From Pseudoips prasinana (lineage: Eukaryota; Arthropoda; Insecta; Lepidoptera; Nolidae), in assembly GCA_951640165.1 (NCBI GenBank), contig OX621234.1, positions 28,338,549 to 28,402,548 of the forward strand: 64,000 nt of DNA, read 5' to 3'. The notes beneath the pieces were generated by a model. The model was not told the origin of the DNA. It saw only the letters and a program-made list of their open reading frames with translations, and did no database searches. The position numbers and the translations under genes are program-made. Position 1 is the stretch's first letter. Each line of letters starts with the position of its first letter. Positions 1-10,440 of the stretch are shown piece after piece.

Positions 1-280
1 CTATTTTCTGCTCTTTTGTCTAATCCACCCAGTTTCTTTGGCAAGATCCTCCTCATCAGTGCAATATTCTTCACACTGAATAGAGGAGTCTTTTAATGAA
101 AGTTGCTTTTCCATAAGCTTTTGTTGCTTTAAGTTTATGATTTGTTATTTTAAGATGTTATTTTTTTTCCATAACTTGGATAATATTTTGTAATTTATTA
201 TTTTCAGCCTTTTGTTCGTTGAATGCTTTGTACAGCATGTGTTCCGTTTCGGTTTTCAACACGATTATACTAGCCTTGTT
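1..280 (-). pseudogene. Coiled-coil-like ORF remnant, possibly LINE ORF1
   Basis: On the minus strand a Glu/Lys/Gln-rich frame includes AFNEQKAENNKLQNIIQVME and, after a frame break at an A-run, resumes at ATG 114 with MEKQLSLKDSSIQCEEYC, ending at a stop on positions 3-1. The heptad-like composition resembles the coiled coil of LINE ORF1 proteins. The window edge cuts off the context. Confidence 0.3.
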
Positions 281-301
281 TTATTGCGAGAAATAACTTT
301 G

Positions 302-740
302 CCTTAAGTAAAGTTTACGTAAGGTTGGACTTACTCAGCAATAATTATTATGTGTGCCATCGTGGCGAGCTAGGCTCGGCCGGCACGCGTACGATTTGCT
401 GCGTATGCACTTGCACTTTAAAGTAGAGCACGCGGACAACGCGACTGTTCTCAACGAAAATTGACTACTGTGTGAAAAAGAGATAATTATCAAAAGATGA
501 TATACTATCACTATAACATTGTTAACAGCCCATTCTAAAACTGGACGCTATTATTTTCTAAAGTCACTTATTTTTCCTCATACAATTCACTTCAAAGCAA
601 ATATAATACTATTAATGGAATTCTATAGGGGTAAATTAGTAAGTTTCTATAATGTTACATCATATTTATAATAGCACCCATAAACGCTATTGCATTGCGT
701 TATGCGACGTTATATCAGGTACCTTGATGTTAATGATATA
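302..740. other. Intergenic DNA with one CpG-rich patch
   Basis: A CpG-rich patch lies at 361-440, possibly the 5' part of the flanking LINE or an old promoter. Nothing else is recognised. Confidence 0.4.
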
Positions 741-1779
741 ACGACGAAATGACAAAAGCATTTGACTTTGTGTCCCACAGCTTGCTTCTTCAAAAACTAG
801 AAAAAATACGGTATCCGAGGAAATGCGATAAATTGGATAAGAAGTTATTTAACTTCGCAATGTCAGTGTGTGGAAATATCGAGCTTTGCAGGACGGCTTA
901 AATCCGCAGAAAGATCGCAATATATTATAAACGAATATGGAGTACCCTAAGGTAGCATCCTTGGGCCATTATTATTCTTACTTTATATAAACGGCCTTCC
1001 TGAAGCCACCATCTATAAATGTGTAATAAATGCAGACGATACAACTCTAATAATTCATTGCAAGAATAAAAATAACTACGAAAGAGAAGTAAATAATACC
1101 TTAAACAGAATCTCTAAATGGCTAGAAAGTAATAACTTAAATAAAAATGTTAATAAAACTAAACTGATCCAGTTCCAGACCTATAACAGTAACATATTAC
1201 CCATAAACATAACTCAAAACAATGAAGTAGTGGAAAAAGTAGAAACAACTACGTACTGTAGTTGGAAGCCACACATTGATAAAATATGTTCCAAGTTAGA
1301 CAGTTACGTATAAGTATTGAATAGGTTGCGACAAGTAACAACAGCCAACGCTACCGTAAGCGCATATCATGGATATGATTCCGCAGTTTTACGTTACGGA
1401 ATAGTCATATGGGGTAACTCAGTAGATCTTATAAGAGTTTTCAGAACACAAAAAAAATGTGTTCGGGGCTATTGTTGGAGCCGATTTTTTTGAAAGTTGT
1501 GTACCCTTATTCAAGAAACACATAATTTTACCACTACCTAGTTTGTACATATATGAAATTTGCCTTTTTGTCTACAAACATCCCAATTTATTTAAAAAAC
1601 AATTAAATTTAAATGGCAGAAATTTTAGGTTGCCCAACAAACTTCAGATCCCCTGTCATAGTACTTCGATGTATAGCAGGAACTGTTTTTGTATGGCCAT
1701 TCGAATTTACAATAAATTGCCAAATCATTTGAAAAACTTAATTGAAATATGTTTAAACGCAATTTATTTGAATTTTTAA
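741..1779 (+). pseudogene. Non-LTR (jockey-type) reverse transcriptase, dead copy
   Basis: Conserved reverse-transcriptase blocks can be read in order despite frame breaks. TKAFDFVSHSLLLQKL lies at about 751-800. A GVP-stop-GSILGPLLFLLYING block lies near 940-1000, where the usual Gln codon is TAA. The catalytic YADD/FADD box is NADDTTLI at about 1027. ISKWLESNNL and a C-terminal part (1459-1779, CLFVYKHPNLF) follow. The in-frame stop and the altered first residue of the catalytic box show that this copy is inactive. Confidence 0.8.
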
Positions 1780-1965
1780 TTCTACAAAAGACTATTTAGA
1801 TGATAACTCATTTTAAATTGTCCAATCTCAATACTCTATAGTTATAAGAGAATATTTGTAAACCAGAAATGGTAGAATATTATTATGAGACTTTCACATT
1901 TGTAACACCTATATTCCTTTATTGTACTATATTCTAACAAATAAACAATATTCTATTCTAATGCC
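1780..1965 (+). mobile_element. 3' UTR and tail of the dead LINE
   Basis: AT-rich sequence follows the ORF remnant and ends with AATAAA and a short ATTCTATTCTA tail near 1955, a usual 3' end for such elements. Confidence 0.45.
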
Positions 1966-2650
1966 TAATGGCGAGTGCCCTAAGATTTTTTGACCATCAC
2001 TTTTAGTTCAACGGCATCCATCGCGTTCAGTTTTTATATTTGAACTGTCTCTTTCCTCTTCCTCGAACAATTTCTTTCCTATAAAAAACGTTTTTTCAAA
2101 AATTTTTACAATGTTTATTTATCGTTACATTCGATCGAGAAAGAAAATTTGCCACTGATACGGCCATTATGTAGAAATATTGTAGGTCAAAACCTGGTAA
2201 CCATATGCTTACAACAGTTACGATCGCATTGGTTCGGGAAGTGCAGGATCGAGGTGAGCCCTACAGAAAGTACTGTCCTTTTTTCTTATCCCCCTAAAAA
2301 ATCGAACCAGTCCAAATAGTTGATGAACCTATCTCTTGGGAGTGGGAAAACAAATATTCTAAGGATGCACAATAAAATGTCCCTTTACATGTCCTGTTAT
2401 GACCTGTTGAAGTACAGTATTTCTAAATTCACTCCGAACGCTTTAATTCGGTTCATGTAACGTGCCATGGTTGTACCATGAGACCGCAAACATTACGTAT
2501 AACGTGGACGTAATAAAACCTATTCGCTGATTTCCGATTGCCGACCATTAAGTATTGAATGAAGCAAAGAAAATATTTATAATTTACAATTTAACATTAA
2601 TTTCCTCATAAAGCAAAAAAAAAGCGCTCATTAGTCAGACTCTCTCTTGC
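1966..2650. other. AT-rich DNA, nothing recognised
   Basis: No coding signal, RNA gene or repeat is recognised on either strand. Confidence 0.4.
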
Positions 2651-2735
2651 GAATTCGTAATTTTCCTCACCTCTATTCCCCATAATGTCAGCTATGAATT
2701 CGTAATTTGCCTCACCTCTATTCCCCATAATGTCA
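2651..2735. repeat. Two tandem copies of a 45-bp unit
   Basis: The motif GAATTCGTAATTTT/GCCTCACC..CCATAATGTCA occurs at 2651-2690 and 2696-2735 with a 45-bp period and a single mismatch. The period is a multiple of three, and the minus strand is open through it, but that frame looks like a chance product. Confidence 0.8.
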
Positions 2736-3106
2736 TTTTTGACTTTGACTTTGATTGATTGAAGCGTTTGAAAATATAGCGGGAGACTCACATCAGGTAA
2801 ACGATTATTATATGTACTACATGTATTATTTATATCAGTATCGCAGGCGGACCTATCTTCTAGCAAGCTCACCCACCAGCCAGTTTCGCCTTGTCGTTTG
2901 GCGGGTATACACCTAGTTTTACGAATAAGTGCTCCTGAATAATCTGCCTACTGTTTGTAAAGACCTGTGAGCGAAGAGAAAGCCTAAATTGTTACATATT
3001 TTTATTTCGTTGGATTTGGTCGGTGGGTTCTCTAAGCTTCATTAGGTAGTAGAAGACTTACTGTGAATCAGACAAGAAAACTACAATAACAAACCATTTT
3101 ATCAAA

Positions 3107-3346
3107 ATGGATAATCCAACTCAGTTAAATAATACACTGTGTATAACCGAAAATAATGAAAGAGCGTTGGACATCATCACGTCAGTTGTCCCAGTGCAAA
3201 ATGTTGAGGAAAGACCAACTCCTCAACGTTCTCCCAAAAAATTCTTAGGTGTGAAAATACAGTTTCCCAAGCTGTGCCCTGGGGCATTCATTTGCCTCCT
3301 ATTCGCCGGTTGTGCCTGTGGTGGAGTAAATAATGACAGTGAATAA
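3107..3346 (+). CDS. Small unknown protein with C-terminal hydrophobic segment (79 aa)
   Basis: The start is a strong insect-type context, ATCAAAATGG. The protein is polar for about 55 residues, has a basic stretch (PKKFLGVKIQFPK), and then a hydrophobic segment, LCPGAFICLLFAGCACGGV, compatible with one membrane span. The stop is at 3344-3346. A second ORF begins 91 bp downstream, so this may be the first cistron of a two-ORF mRNA or a long upstream ORF. I do not recognise the family. A TTTACATTTGTTTCCAG tract ending at 3366 could be a splice acceptor, but the implied intron is only about 50 bp. Confidence 0.4.
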   Translation: MDNPTQLNNTLCITENNERALDIITSVVPVQNVEERPTPQRSPKKFLGVKIQFPKLCPGAFICLLFAGCACGGVNNDSE

Positions 3347-3437
3347 AGTTTTACATTTGTTTCCAGACCAAATTTTGTTTAGAAGCAAATTGTTCAGTCA
3401 TTAATGACAAATAAAATTGATAAATCCTTGGCAAACA

Positions 3438-3806
3438 ATGTATTCCAGCAGTGAAATTGAGGGCAAGGAGCCAGAAGCAGACAGTGACCCAACTTTATCA
3501 CAGAAAAACGTAGAAAGTACAGCCCTTGAATGTGAAGATTTAAATATAACAAATACAGAAGTGGATGCTATGGAGGATTTAGAGACAGAGGATAATGATT
3601 GTGTTGATTCAAAATTGTTAGCTTTGGTTGAAGATCTAAGGATGTCTGAAAAGGATATTACTTTAACAAATAATGGAGTAGGCATCCCAAATTTTGAAAA
3701 CATAAATTATGTAGTGGAGACATTTTCGAACTGTATGGATGAATCTGAACCAGCACCTCCACAACCATTTGAATATATTGAGTATCAAGATATTTTAATT
3801 GATTGA
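3438..3806 (+). CDS. Unknown acidic protein (122 aa)
   Basis: The ORF runs from ATG 3438 (context AACAATGT) to TGA 3804-3806. It is strongly acidic (EDLETEDNDCVDSKLLALVE and further Asp/Glu runs) and ends in FEYIEYQDILID, with no membrane segment or known motif. Codon use looks protein-like rather than random. An ATG at 3403 opens a short overlapping upstream frame. It may be the second ORF of the 3107 unit, or a retrocopy that lost its introns. No function can be assigned. Confidence 0.42.
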   Translation: MYSSSEIEGKEPEADSDPTLSQKNVESTALECEDLNITNTEVDAMEDLETEDNDCVDSKLLALVEDLRMSEKDITLTNNGVGIPNFENINYVVETFSNCMDESEPAPPQPFEYIEYQDILID

Positions 3807-4130
3807 ATTTCTTCTGAGGTACCCATTCATATCTGTTGTGCAATCAGGGTACTTGGTCTGACATAGTCACTAAGACATACTAGTTTCTGTTCATGACTTC
3901 GTTTAAGTGGAGGGCAATTGGGATGAATAGATGTCTATGTTTATGTCCTATAATAGATGGAATCTCTTTCTCTCATTTAAGACAATTCCCTTAAGGCATT
4001 TGTATGTGGTAATGTAACTAATATTTGCAAAATTGTCATTTTATTGTTTAGTAATTTTGAAACATAGCCACAAGCAAAACATGACATTATTATAGATATA
4101 TTATAATATAATTGACAAAAATATTGGCAT
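3807..4130. other. Possible 3'UTR of the two-ORF unit
   Basis: AT-rich with no coding signal. The first clear AATAAA downstream lies at 5339-5344, so any 3'UTR would have to run through the hairpin repeats at 4131-4611. Confidence 0.3.
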
Positions 4131-4611
4131 GGCAGGTTCATATTACTTTATGTAAAACATGGAAGCCTAGTGAACCCTTAGCAACCTGATATATTTTAAT
4201 TATGCTGCCACCTAATGTTGGTCACTATTACCAACATTAAGTGGCAGCATAATTATAGTATACGACAACCATTGCCACCAAGAAAACATGATTTTAGCTA
4301 TAACAAAATAATCGTAAAATGTTTTGGTTTGGCATATTCATATTATTTTATGTAAAACAGCAAGGTTTCGCTGGGCTTCCAAGCCTAGAGACCCATAGCA
4401 ATCTGATATAATAATAATATAACTTTATTTTGCATACATTACATTTACATATAACATTACATAATAATTTACGTGAAATATTAACATTAAAATATAAAAT
4501 TTTTTTTTTATTATTATTTATTTTTATTTATATTAATATTTTAATTATGCTGCCGCTTAATGTTGGTCACCATGACCAACAACCACAAGGTTGCAGTATA
4601 TGTTTTTAGTC
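4131..4611. repeat. Two diverged copies of a hairpin-bearing repeat
   Basis: Copy one (about 4131-4255) and copy two (about 4333-4611) share TTCATATTA..TTTTATGTAAAACA, an AAGCCTAG block and TTTTAATTATGCTGCC followed by TTAATGTTGGTCAC. Copy two is split by about 150 bp of AT-rich sequence (4407-4545) that resembles a LINE tail. Confidence 0.65.
4197..4255. repeat. Long hairpin, 26-bp arms
   Basis: Arms 4197-4222 and 4230-4255 are reverse complements with one mismatch, separated by a 7-nt loop. The size is compatible with a miRNA-precursor-like or MITE-type foldback. Confidence 0.85.
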
Positions 4612-5387
4612 TGATATGATGATGAAGCCCTAGTTGTATTATTCTTTATCATCATGATTTAAAAGAAGAACCTGCCTCTAATTAAAGAATGCTAATAATA
4701 ATGCATTCATGTTCTGATGTACATAAACCACATACATAATTAACAGGAACTTTCAATCCAAATATGCAGGTTGGTTATTTCACTTTAAAAACCCTGATGG
4801 TTTTAGTGTCGTAGGGACAAAGATATTTAGTTGTATACTATTTACATATGTGGTCATCGGTTTAATTTAGTAAATGAATGAAGGTCACCATACTCAAAAC
4901 ATCTTTTTACCAACTTACATTGCAGATGTCTCTTTGTAGTAGGAATCTCAGCTGAGGGTGGAGATTGGCAAAGACAAGTTTCAACTATTATTATTCAATG
5001 TTTTGTGGATGTAAAGTGTTAGTTACAAGTACTGTAATCTTTGGTGTTAGTCTCATAAGAACAATTCATCAACACCAATTCTTTAGAAACCAACTAAATG
5101 ACAAGAATCAATTTATTGCTCAATATATGAAAATAAAAAGATTTTCTTACAATTGTCCCAATAAGGATCAAATTTGAAATCATACAGGTTAAATATATGG
5201 AACAGAGTTGCTACTGGAGGAGAAAAGATATTTGCCAAAATAATTATAAACAATGCTTCATAGTTGGTTTCATTGAAATGGGTTGGTAACTATTCTAGTC
5301 AATATGTTAGTAAATTTAATAAGTATTAAGTGTTAATGAATAAAATTAACAAAATCTATACAATAGTAGCAGTCCATATTTATTTAG
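4612..5387. other. AT-rich DNA with one poly(A) signal
   Basis: AATAAA at 5339-5344 is the only feature of note. A short ORF at 4965-5177 has no supporting context. Confidence 0.4.
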
Positions 5388-5549
5388 TTGTGTATTTTGT
5401 ATATTGCCATGTGTGTGGATAACAACAATGCATATCGCCTGCCGAGAAGTGACCCGATTAAGTATGTAAATGTGTTATTTAAACAGGGTTTAGAACTTTG
5501 GACCAATGAAAAAATAAGAGTAAATTTTAAGGAATGGCTTCATGATAAG
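5388..5549 (+). CDS. Possible exon of an unknown gene
   Basis: A frame open from a possible acceptor (TTTATTTAG ending at 5387) includes ATG 5409 and reads NNNAYRLPRSDPIKYVNVLF, then a Trp-containing amphipathic stretch ending in FKEWLHDK. It stops exactly at a good donor (AAG/GTAATT, GT at 5550). The composition is protein-like. I found no partner exon on either side, so gene membership is unknown. It could also be a chance ORF. Confidence 0.3.
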
Positions 5550-5635
5550 GTAATTAACATTTTCATATGGTAATTTCTCTGCGGCCAGAGTTTTGTAAGA
5601 TACGACCATTGATATCAGTCATTATGTAGGATACT

Positions 5636-5671
5636 TTATATATACCTATATATATATATATATATATATAT
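5636..5671. repeat. (TA)n microsatellite
   Basis: TATA runs broken once by CC. Confidence 0.9.
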
Positions 5672-6647
5672 CTACATCAGATCTCTGACTCTTCAGTTCG
5701 CCTGAACTGAAGTATTAACTACCAAATTTTTACCTTTCACAATGTAGGCAAGTGATAATAAATTCTATCAGACTAGGAGTGTATAATAGGGTGTGACCGT
5801 TTGAATGACTTTGTCAATTTGGGACATAAGTAGTATATTGGACTTCAAATGATCACCTTGTTTATTTTATTGGCTTGAATTTCTTAAAAAAACATTGACA
5901 ATATTTAGGATTATGGTTAGAAACTGAAAAGTTAGAATATTTAAAAATTCAACCCACACATATTGTGGTTAAGAAAATCTTTTATATTTTAGGATTGACT
6001 TAATAGATTAGAATTAAAAATGAAGACTTATCATTTTGGAAATCATCCCCAGACTATGTAAAGTAAGAATCAAAATTAGTCTAAATGCTGATTCCATTTG
6101 TTTTATATTGCAAGATCACATGAAATTCAATACCTACAGCGAATTATAAAAGTTGTATTTGTACTGTGAGCTCACTATAATTATATGATTATTTTGTGAT
6201 ACCGAAAACAGAAAAAGCCTCTTTTCATTGCACTTACTCAAATAACATTAGGTATGTGCCATGCTTGGAGTAAGTAACAATCTCAATTCTAAAACATAAT
6301 ATTACTTGATGTGACAGCATTGATATGTATAAACAATTACTTGTTTACTTAACTCAATGTGTGGTAGTATCTTAAAACCATGGTACACAAATATAGAATT
6401 CCAACATAAATATGTTTGTATTAGAAACATCCTGAAAAGTTATTGTTAAAAAAAATGTTTGTTTCCTACTTTCTGAATACAATAAAAGAAAGGGATCTAT
6501 AATTTGCTGTGTATGCACTATCTGTATTCTATTCAGGAAGGAATCTATCCTCTCTACTTGTTTCCAAGTTCAATATATTCCAAGTATTTGATGTAGGATT
6601 TTGTTACCTACCGTTATAAAATTTCTTCGAAGATTATGTAGGTACTA
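5672..6647. other. AT-rich DNA, nothing recognised
   Basis: No sustained open frame on either strand. AATAAA-type hexamers occur at the background level expected from base composition. Confidence 0.4.
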
Positions 6648-6766
6648 CGCACGGCTACATATCAAGCTATACATTTCCAGTATAAGCTCATCTCACGTTG
6701 TATAGGATTTCCATACAATGGTAGCTTATATTGGAAATGGATAGCTTGATATGTAGCCGTGTGTAC
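6648..6766. repeat. Long foldback element, 38-bp arms
   Basis: Arms 6651-6688 (starting ACGGCTACATATCAAGCTAT) and 6723-6760 are reverse complements with two mismatches and a 34-nt loop. The ends are GTAC-like. It is probably a MITE or a recent inverted duplication. Confidence 0.85.
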
Positions 6767-7719
6767 ATGGTGTTTTTCATTTGTTCTAAAGGTCAATTAG
6801 CTTTTTCAATTAAGAAGAATTTGACGATATACCCAGAGGTAGGTAGGTAAGCAATTTTGCTCATATAGCACATGTATGTATCCATACACGGTTACTTGTA
6901 ATCTGTGAACTGTACCTAACTACGTAAGTACTTTTTATTCTGTGCTGTAACATACTTTTGTACCATAGTCGTTTCCCCAACATGGGCTGTTTGTTACTCT
7001 GAAATTATACTCGAATATTACTTTATACCTATATGTTTATACTACGATTATATATAGTAAGTAAGTAAATGTGCGCAGCATAGTAAATATCATTGTATTG
7101 TTATATTATACCCCATTGTCGTTGACAAAGTATAAAGGATAACCTAATTGTACTATTATTCTTATAACATCTTATTGTATTGATGTATTAACTGAATACC
7201 GAATTAAATGTGTAGCTTTAACTTTGTGTTTTATTTCTTCGGCAAGATAATACATAATAATATTATAGAATTCCAGAGCGCATTTCTGCTAAGGCGGATA
7301 TTTCACCAGAGACAGATGGACATACGTATGTTCATATTTGTTGCACTAGGGTAGGTATACAGAAATGTAATAACAATATCTCTGTGGACTCGGATACCGT
7401 TAATGGGATACTATCATGGAGCGGTAAGGTACGGGGTATTGGGGGGGGGGGGAAGGGGGCGGACGTACCGCCTAAGTCGCCGGTCATCGTGATCGTAATC
7501 AACGTTCAAATAGATGAAGGTTAAATATTACTAAATGATTCGTTCAATCGGCTTCGACGTTGAAAATCCATTGCACCGCTAGAGTCATGAAATTAGACTT
7601 GGCAGAGGCAATAGTGCACACACTACTAGGGTGTTAACTTTTTCTTTTGGCTATGCTTTATACCGTCGAATATTTACGTACTTACCTATTTACAGAGGCG
7701 TCGTATAATTTTTTTTATA
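6767..7719. other. Intergenic DNA with a G12 run
   Basis: Twelve consecutive Gs lie at 7441-7452, followed by a short GC-rich stretch. No gene is seen. Confidence 0.45.
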
Positions 7720-7960
7720 TCTTTAAGAGGGGTGTTATATATAAGTTTGACGGCGATGTCTGTATGTGCGAGTGTCTGTCTGTGGCATCGTAGCTCTCAA
7801 ACGGATGGACCGATTTAGCTGCGGCGTTATTCATTTGAAAGCTAGTTTCCTTGCGGTGGTTCTTAGCTATTTTTGGTTAATATTGGTCCAGCACTGTAAC
7901 TTTTACGAGTATCAGCTCTTTTCCAAAATGAGGTTATTATCGTTGAAGTCCTAACGGTTA
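7720..7960 (+). repeat. Lepidopteran interspersed repeat, type unassigned
   Basis: TGTCTGTCTGTGGCATCGTA, then GCTCTCAAACGGATGGACCG, is a pattern I associate with a common lepidopteran interspersed repeat. The open frame across it is not a host gene. Confidence 0.4.
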
Positions 7961-8348
7961 GGTTACTTCTGTATAATGCCGAATGGTTAATCGTTTCCTT
8001 CCTGAGAGAAATGAGAGTTCCTGAACGTAGCGTAAAAACTGTGGTTTAAATAAAATCGTGCTGCTTTTTCGCGTTCTCGATTAGTCTGTAATCTTTCATT
8101 TGCATTAGCAGATCTATTTTTCCTCTCTGTTGAGTTTCGAGCGTGATAGCGTTTGAGATGTGTTTTCTGGTATTCTCTGCATCTCCATTTTTCTATTACC
8201 ACATTTTGGAGCCGATATTAAAAGCATTGAGATGAAAATAATAACTAAAAGTGAGCGATAATAAGCAGAGACACAATGTGTGTATGTTTAAAAAAAATAA
8301 GATCAACACTTCGTTACATAAGCTACAACTTAGTCACTTTTTCTATCT

Positions 8349-8412
8349 TACTTATCGTGTAGATAGTGGGTAGGTAACTACCATAGTGTCAGAGTTGTTC
8401 AAGCCGCCCATT
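8349..8412 (-). repeat. SINE tail fragment (AACTCTGACAC type)
   Basis: The reverse complement of the tail seen at 11096-11155, 19072-19138 and 63652-63712 (GCGGCTTGAACAACTCTGAC, ending at CGATAAGTAAG). No tRNA-like head is attached. Confidence 0.65.
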
Positions 8413-8919
8413 AGTGAGCGTCAGAATGGCTGGTCGCATATGGCAGGGGGCTCTGAAAGTATATTGAAGAATTGCTATCCAAATGCTTATATTTGCTTCA
8501 TTTCTTCAATAATTGCTACATATGTTACATTCAGAGAAATATGAATATGTTTTTGGCCTGCCATTCTGACGTCAGGATGGATGGTGGCCGCCGTTTTCAG
8601 CGTGAAATACGCAAATTTTCTAAAAGTTTGCTGTATCAATAATTGTTGCTACAATCACCAATTTAAATTTGAACTTCGTACATACATTAGGTAAAATAAT
8701 ATAGCTTTTATTAATATTTGTACGAAGAAGTGCCTGATAATTTGGAAAGGCAACAGTTTTTGTACTACAGCGTCTTGTTCAAATCTTGCAGGCGTTTACA
8801 ATTACAAAAACGGCATTGGCGGTCATCCATCTATGGACTGACTACGAGCATAGTTGCTTATCCTCGTCAATCACTTACGAGTCGGTGAGAGCATCTTGCT
8901 ATGAGCGCCTTCAATAGAG
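8413..8919. other. Nothing recognised
   Basis: No supported ORF. AGAATGGCTGG and a related CCATTCTGACGTC occur near 8424 and 8561 as a weak inverted pair. Confidence 0.35.
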
Positions 8920-8955
8920 TGTTTTGTAATGAGTTAATAAACTCATTACAAAACA
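8920..8955. repeat. Perfect 16-bp hairpin
   Basis: Arms TGTTTTGTAATGAGTT (8920-8935) and its exact complement (8940-8955) flank an AATA loop. Confidence 0.9.
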
Positions 8956-8981
8956 ATATAATATTTATTCTTTTTTAAAAA

Positions 8982-9174
8982 TACAACGCCCTGACTAGGG
9001 AATTAAACCCTGTGTCGCGGGGTACTTTACAAACATATATTAGAACGAACACAAATAAATTACATCCAGACTCAGAACAACTATTTATGGGTCACACAAA
9101 TAGTTATCCGGCGGGACTCGAACCCGCGACACGAAGCGGCGAGGCGACTGTCTTAGCCGCTGCGCCACATGTGC
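8982..9174 (-). mobile_element. tRNA-headed SINE
   Basis: On the minus strand GGCGCAGCGGCTAAGACAGT serves as A-box region and CGGGTTCGAGTCCCGCC as B box. It is followed by the body ACTATTTGTGTGACCCATAA..GTTCTGAGTCTGGATG and the end GACACAGGGTTTAATTCCCT. The same body is seen at 9360-9494 and 46625-46805. Confidence 0.75.
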
Positions 9175-9197
9175 AATTAATAAAATAAAATAATCAC

Positions 9198-9532
9198 ACT
9201 AATATTATAAAGGCGAAAGTTTGTGAGTGTGAGTGTGTAACATACACACTCGCACTCACAAACTTTCGCCTGTTACTTCTTCACGTCTAAACGCTTGGAG
9301 TGATTTTAATAAAATTTGGCATAGAGTTAGCTGACACACTGGATTAACAGATAATTATGCGTCTCGGATACGAGTCCCGCACCGGACAACTATTTGTGTG
9401 GCCCATAAATAGTTGTTCTGAGTCTGGATGCAATGTGTATCTAATTATATGTTTGTAAAGTACCCGCGACACAGGGATTAAATTCCCTAGTTTATAAAAT
9501 GTTATGCGGGTAAAACCGCGGGGCACAGCTAG
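9198..9532 (+). mobile_element. Short non-autonomous Helitron (Lep1-like) with a SINE inside
   Basis: It starts ACTAATATTATAAAGGCGAA and ends GCGGGTAAAACCGCGGGGCA followed by CAGCTAG, with the GC hairpin just before CTAG and T after it, as expected of Helitron termini. The head contains a 27-bp inverted repeat (9212-9238 / 9244-9270, one mismatch). A SINE body occupies about 9360-9494. Confidence 0.65.
9360..9494 (+). mobile_element. SINE nested in the Helitron
   Basis: ACGAGTCCCGCACCGGACAA (B-box end) leads into the body AACTATTTGTGTGGCCCATA..TCTGAGTCTGGATGCAATG and the end GACACAGGGATTAAATTCCC. The A-box half of the head is missing or eroded. Confidence 0.65.
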
Positions 9533-9624
9533 TGTATTATATCGGAGAATGAGCAGCGGCCTTTCTATCTCTGAGTAGGTACTATGACCAGCTGTGGACC
9601 TTATTCGGCTGACATGATTACTCA

Positions 9625-9720
9625 AAAAGTACTAGGCGGTCAGATATTTTGAGAGGTTGAGTGCACGAGTAAGCGCTTCGGTTTCAGAGAGCACAACTGA
9701 AATTGGTTGTGATCGACCAA
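9625..9720 (+). repeat. Degenerate 5S-like SINE fragment
   Basis: AGGCGGTCAGATATTTTGAG and AAGCGCTTCGG..AGAGCAC match, with gaps, the 5S-like module and the CTTCGGAGGGCAC block at 18643-19020 and 63560-63620. Confidence 0.35.
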
Positions 9721-10279
9721 TTCGTTGAAAACACCTTACCATCTAGTTTAGCTTGACCCATGTTCTTCCTTATCTGGTAATCTGGTATATTTATGCGTCT
9801 CCGTTGACTGTTGTGAATCAAATTCCACACAAACAAAGTTCATTTTCGTTTGTCAAAGAGGCGTATATTGCGAATGTGAAAATATTTATTTTCTGGGCGG
9901 GGTCATAGTTAAGTTACATGCATTAACTATGCGTAGCGGGCTGATACTGTTGTTGACTTAATGTGATGATCGTAGTAGTATACACACGGCGATTTCCTGC
10001 TATTTCTGGGCTCCTATTATATCACCTGAATGTATTTTGAGTTTTTTTTGTGGATATAATTAATATTAAATAATTTTACACTTAAGAAAATACTGCCTAG
10101 ATATGGAGGAGGGAAATTTTTTGGGATTATAATATTTTAAAATTATGGATACAAATTAAAATTTTCCGTTTGTGAGCGTAATGTTATGTTATGAAAATGC
10201 GTTTTACATTGACCCTAGAATTTTACTGATCCAATACGTTGCCTGAAATCCAGATAGGAAAGGAATGTTTATTTATTTA
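9721..10279. other. Nothing recognised
   Basis: About 170 bp here (10095-10260) reappear diverged at 10668-10815 (GGATTATAATATTTTAAAA and AATGCGTTTTACATT), so this is the left member of a direct repeat flanking the two small Helitrons. Confidence 0.5.
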
Positions 10280-10440
10280 TTTAAATATTATGAGGCGAAA
10301 GTTTTTAAGTATGTATAGATGTTTGTTACTCTTTCAAGTATAAACTACTGAATGGATGTTAATGAAACTTTACAATAATATAGCTTATACATCAGAATAA
10401 CATATAGGCTATAATTTATAAAGATATTGTGTGAATTGTC
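10280..10440 (+). repeat. Degenerate Helitron copy
   Basis: ATTATGAGGCGAAAGTTTTT, TTTGTTACTCTTTCAAG and ACTACTGAATGGATG match the start of the Lep1-like family. The CTAG end is missing. Confidence 0.45.

Noticed and set aside
2606..2872. Minus-strand ORF with a repeated DIMGNRGE motif
   Set aside because: The repeat comes from a 45-bp tandem duplication whose period is a multiple of three; no other sign of coding.
3309..3366. Short intron joining the two ORFs at 3107 and 3438
   Set aside because: The acceptor is good, but possible donors give introns of about 46-58 bp and the joined frames meet stops before the second ORF.
7987..8202. Arg-rich minus-strand ORF (Helitron- or piggyBac-like composition)
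   Set aside because: Only composition supports it; no helicase, Rep or transposase motif is present and neither end matches an element.
9105..9174. Functional tRNA gene (minus strand)
   Set aside because: A and B boxes are good, but there is no paired acceptor stem and the sequence continues into a repeated SINE body. The same applies to the heads at 39780, 50058, 51800, 55110, 58336 and 63238.
9344..9625. 93-codon minus-strand ORF
   Set aside because: Spans a SINE inside a Helitron in antisense; no protein motif.
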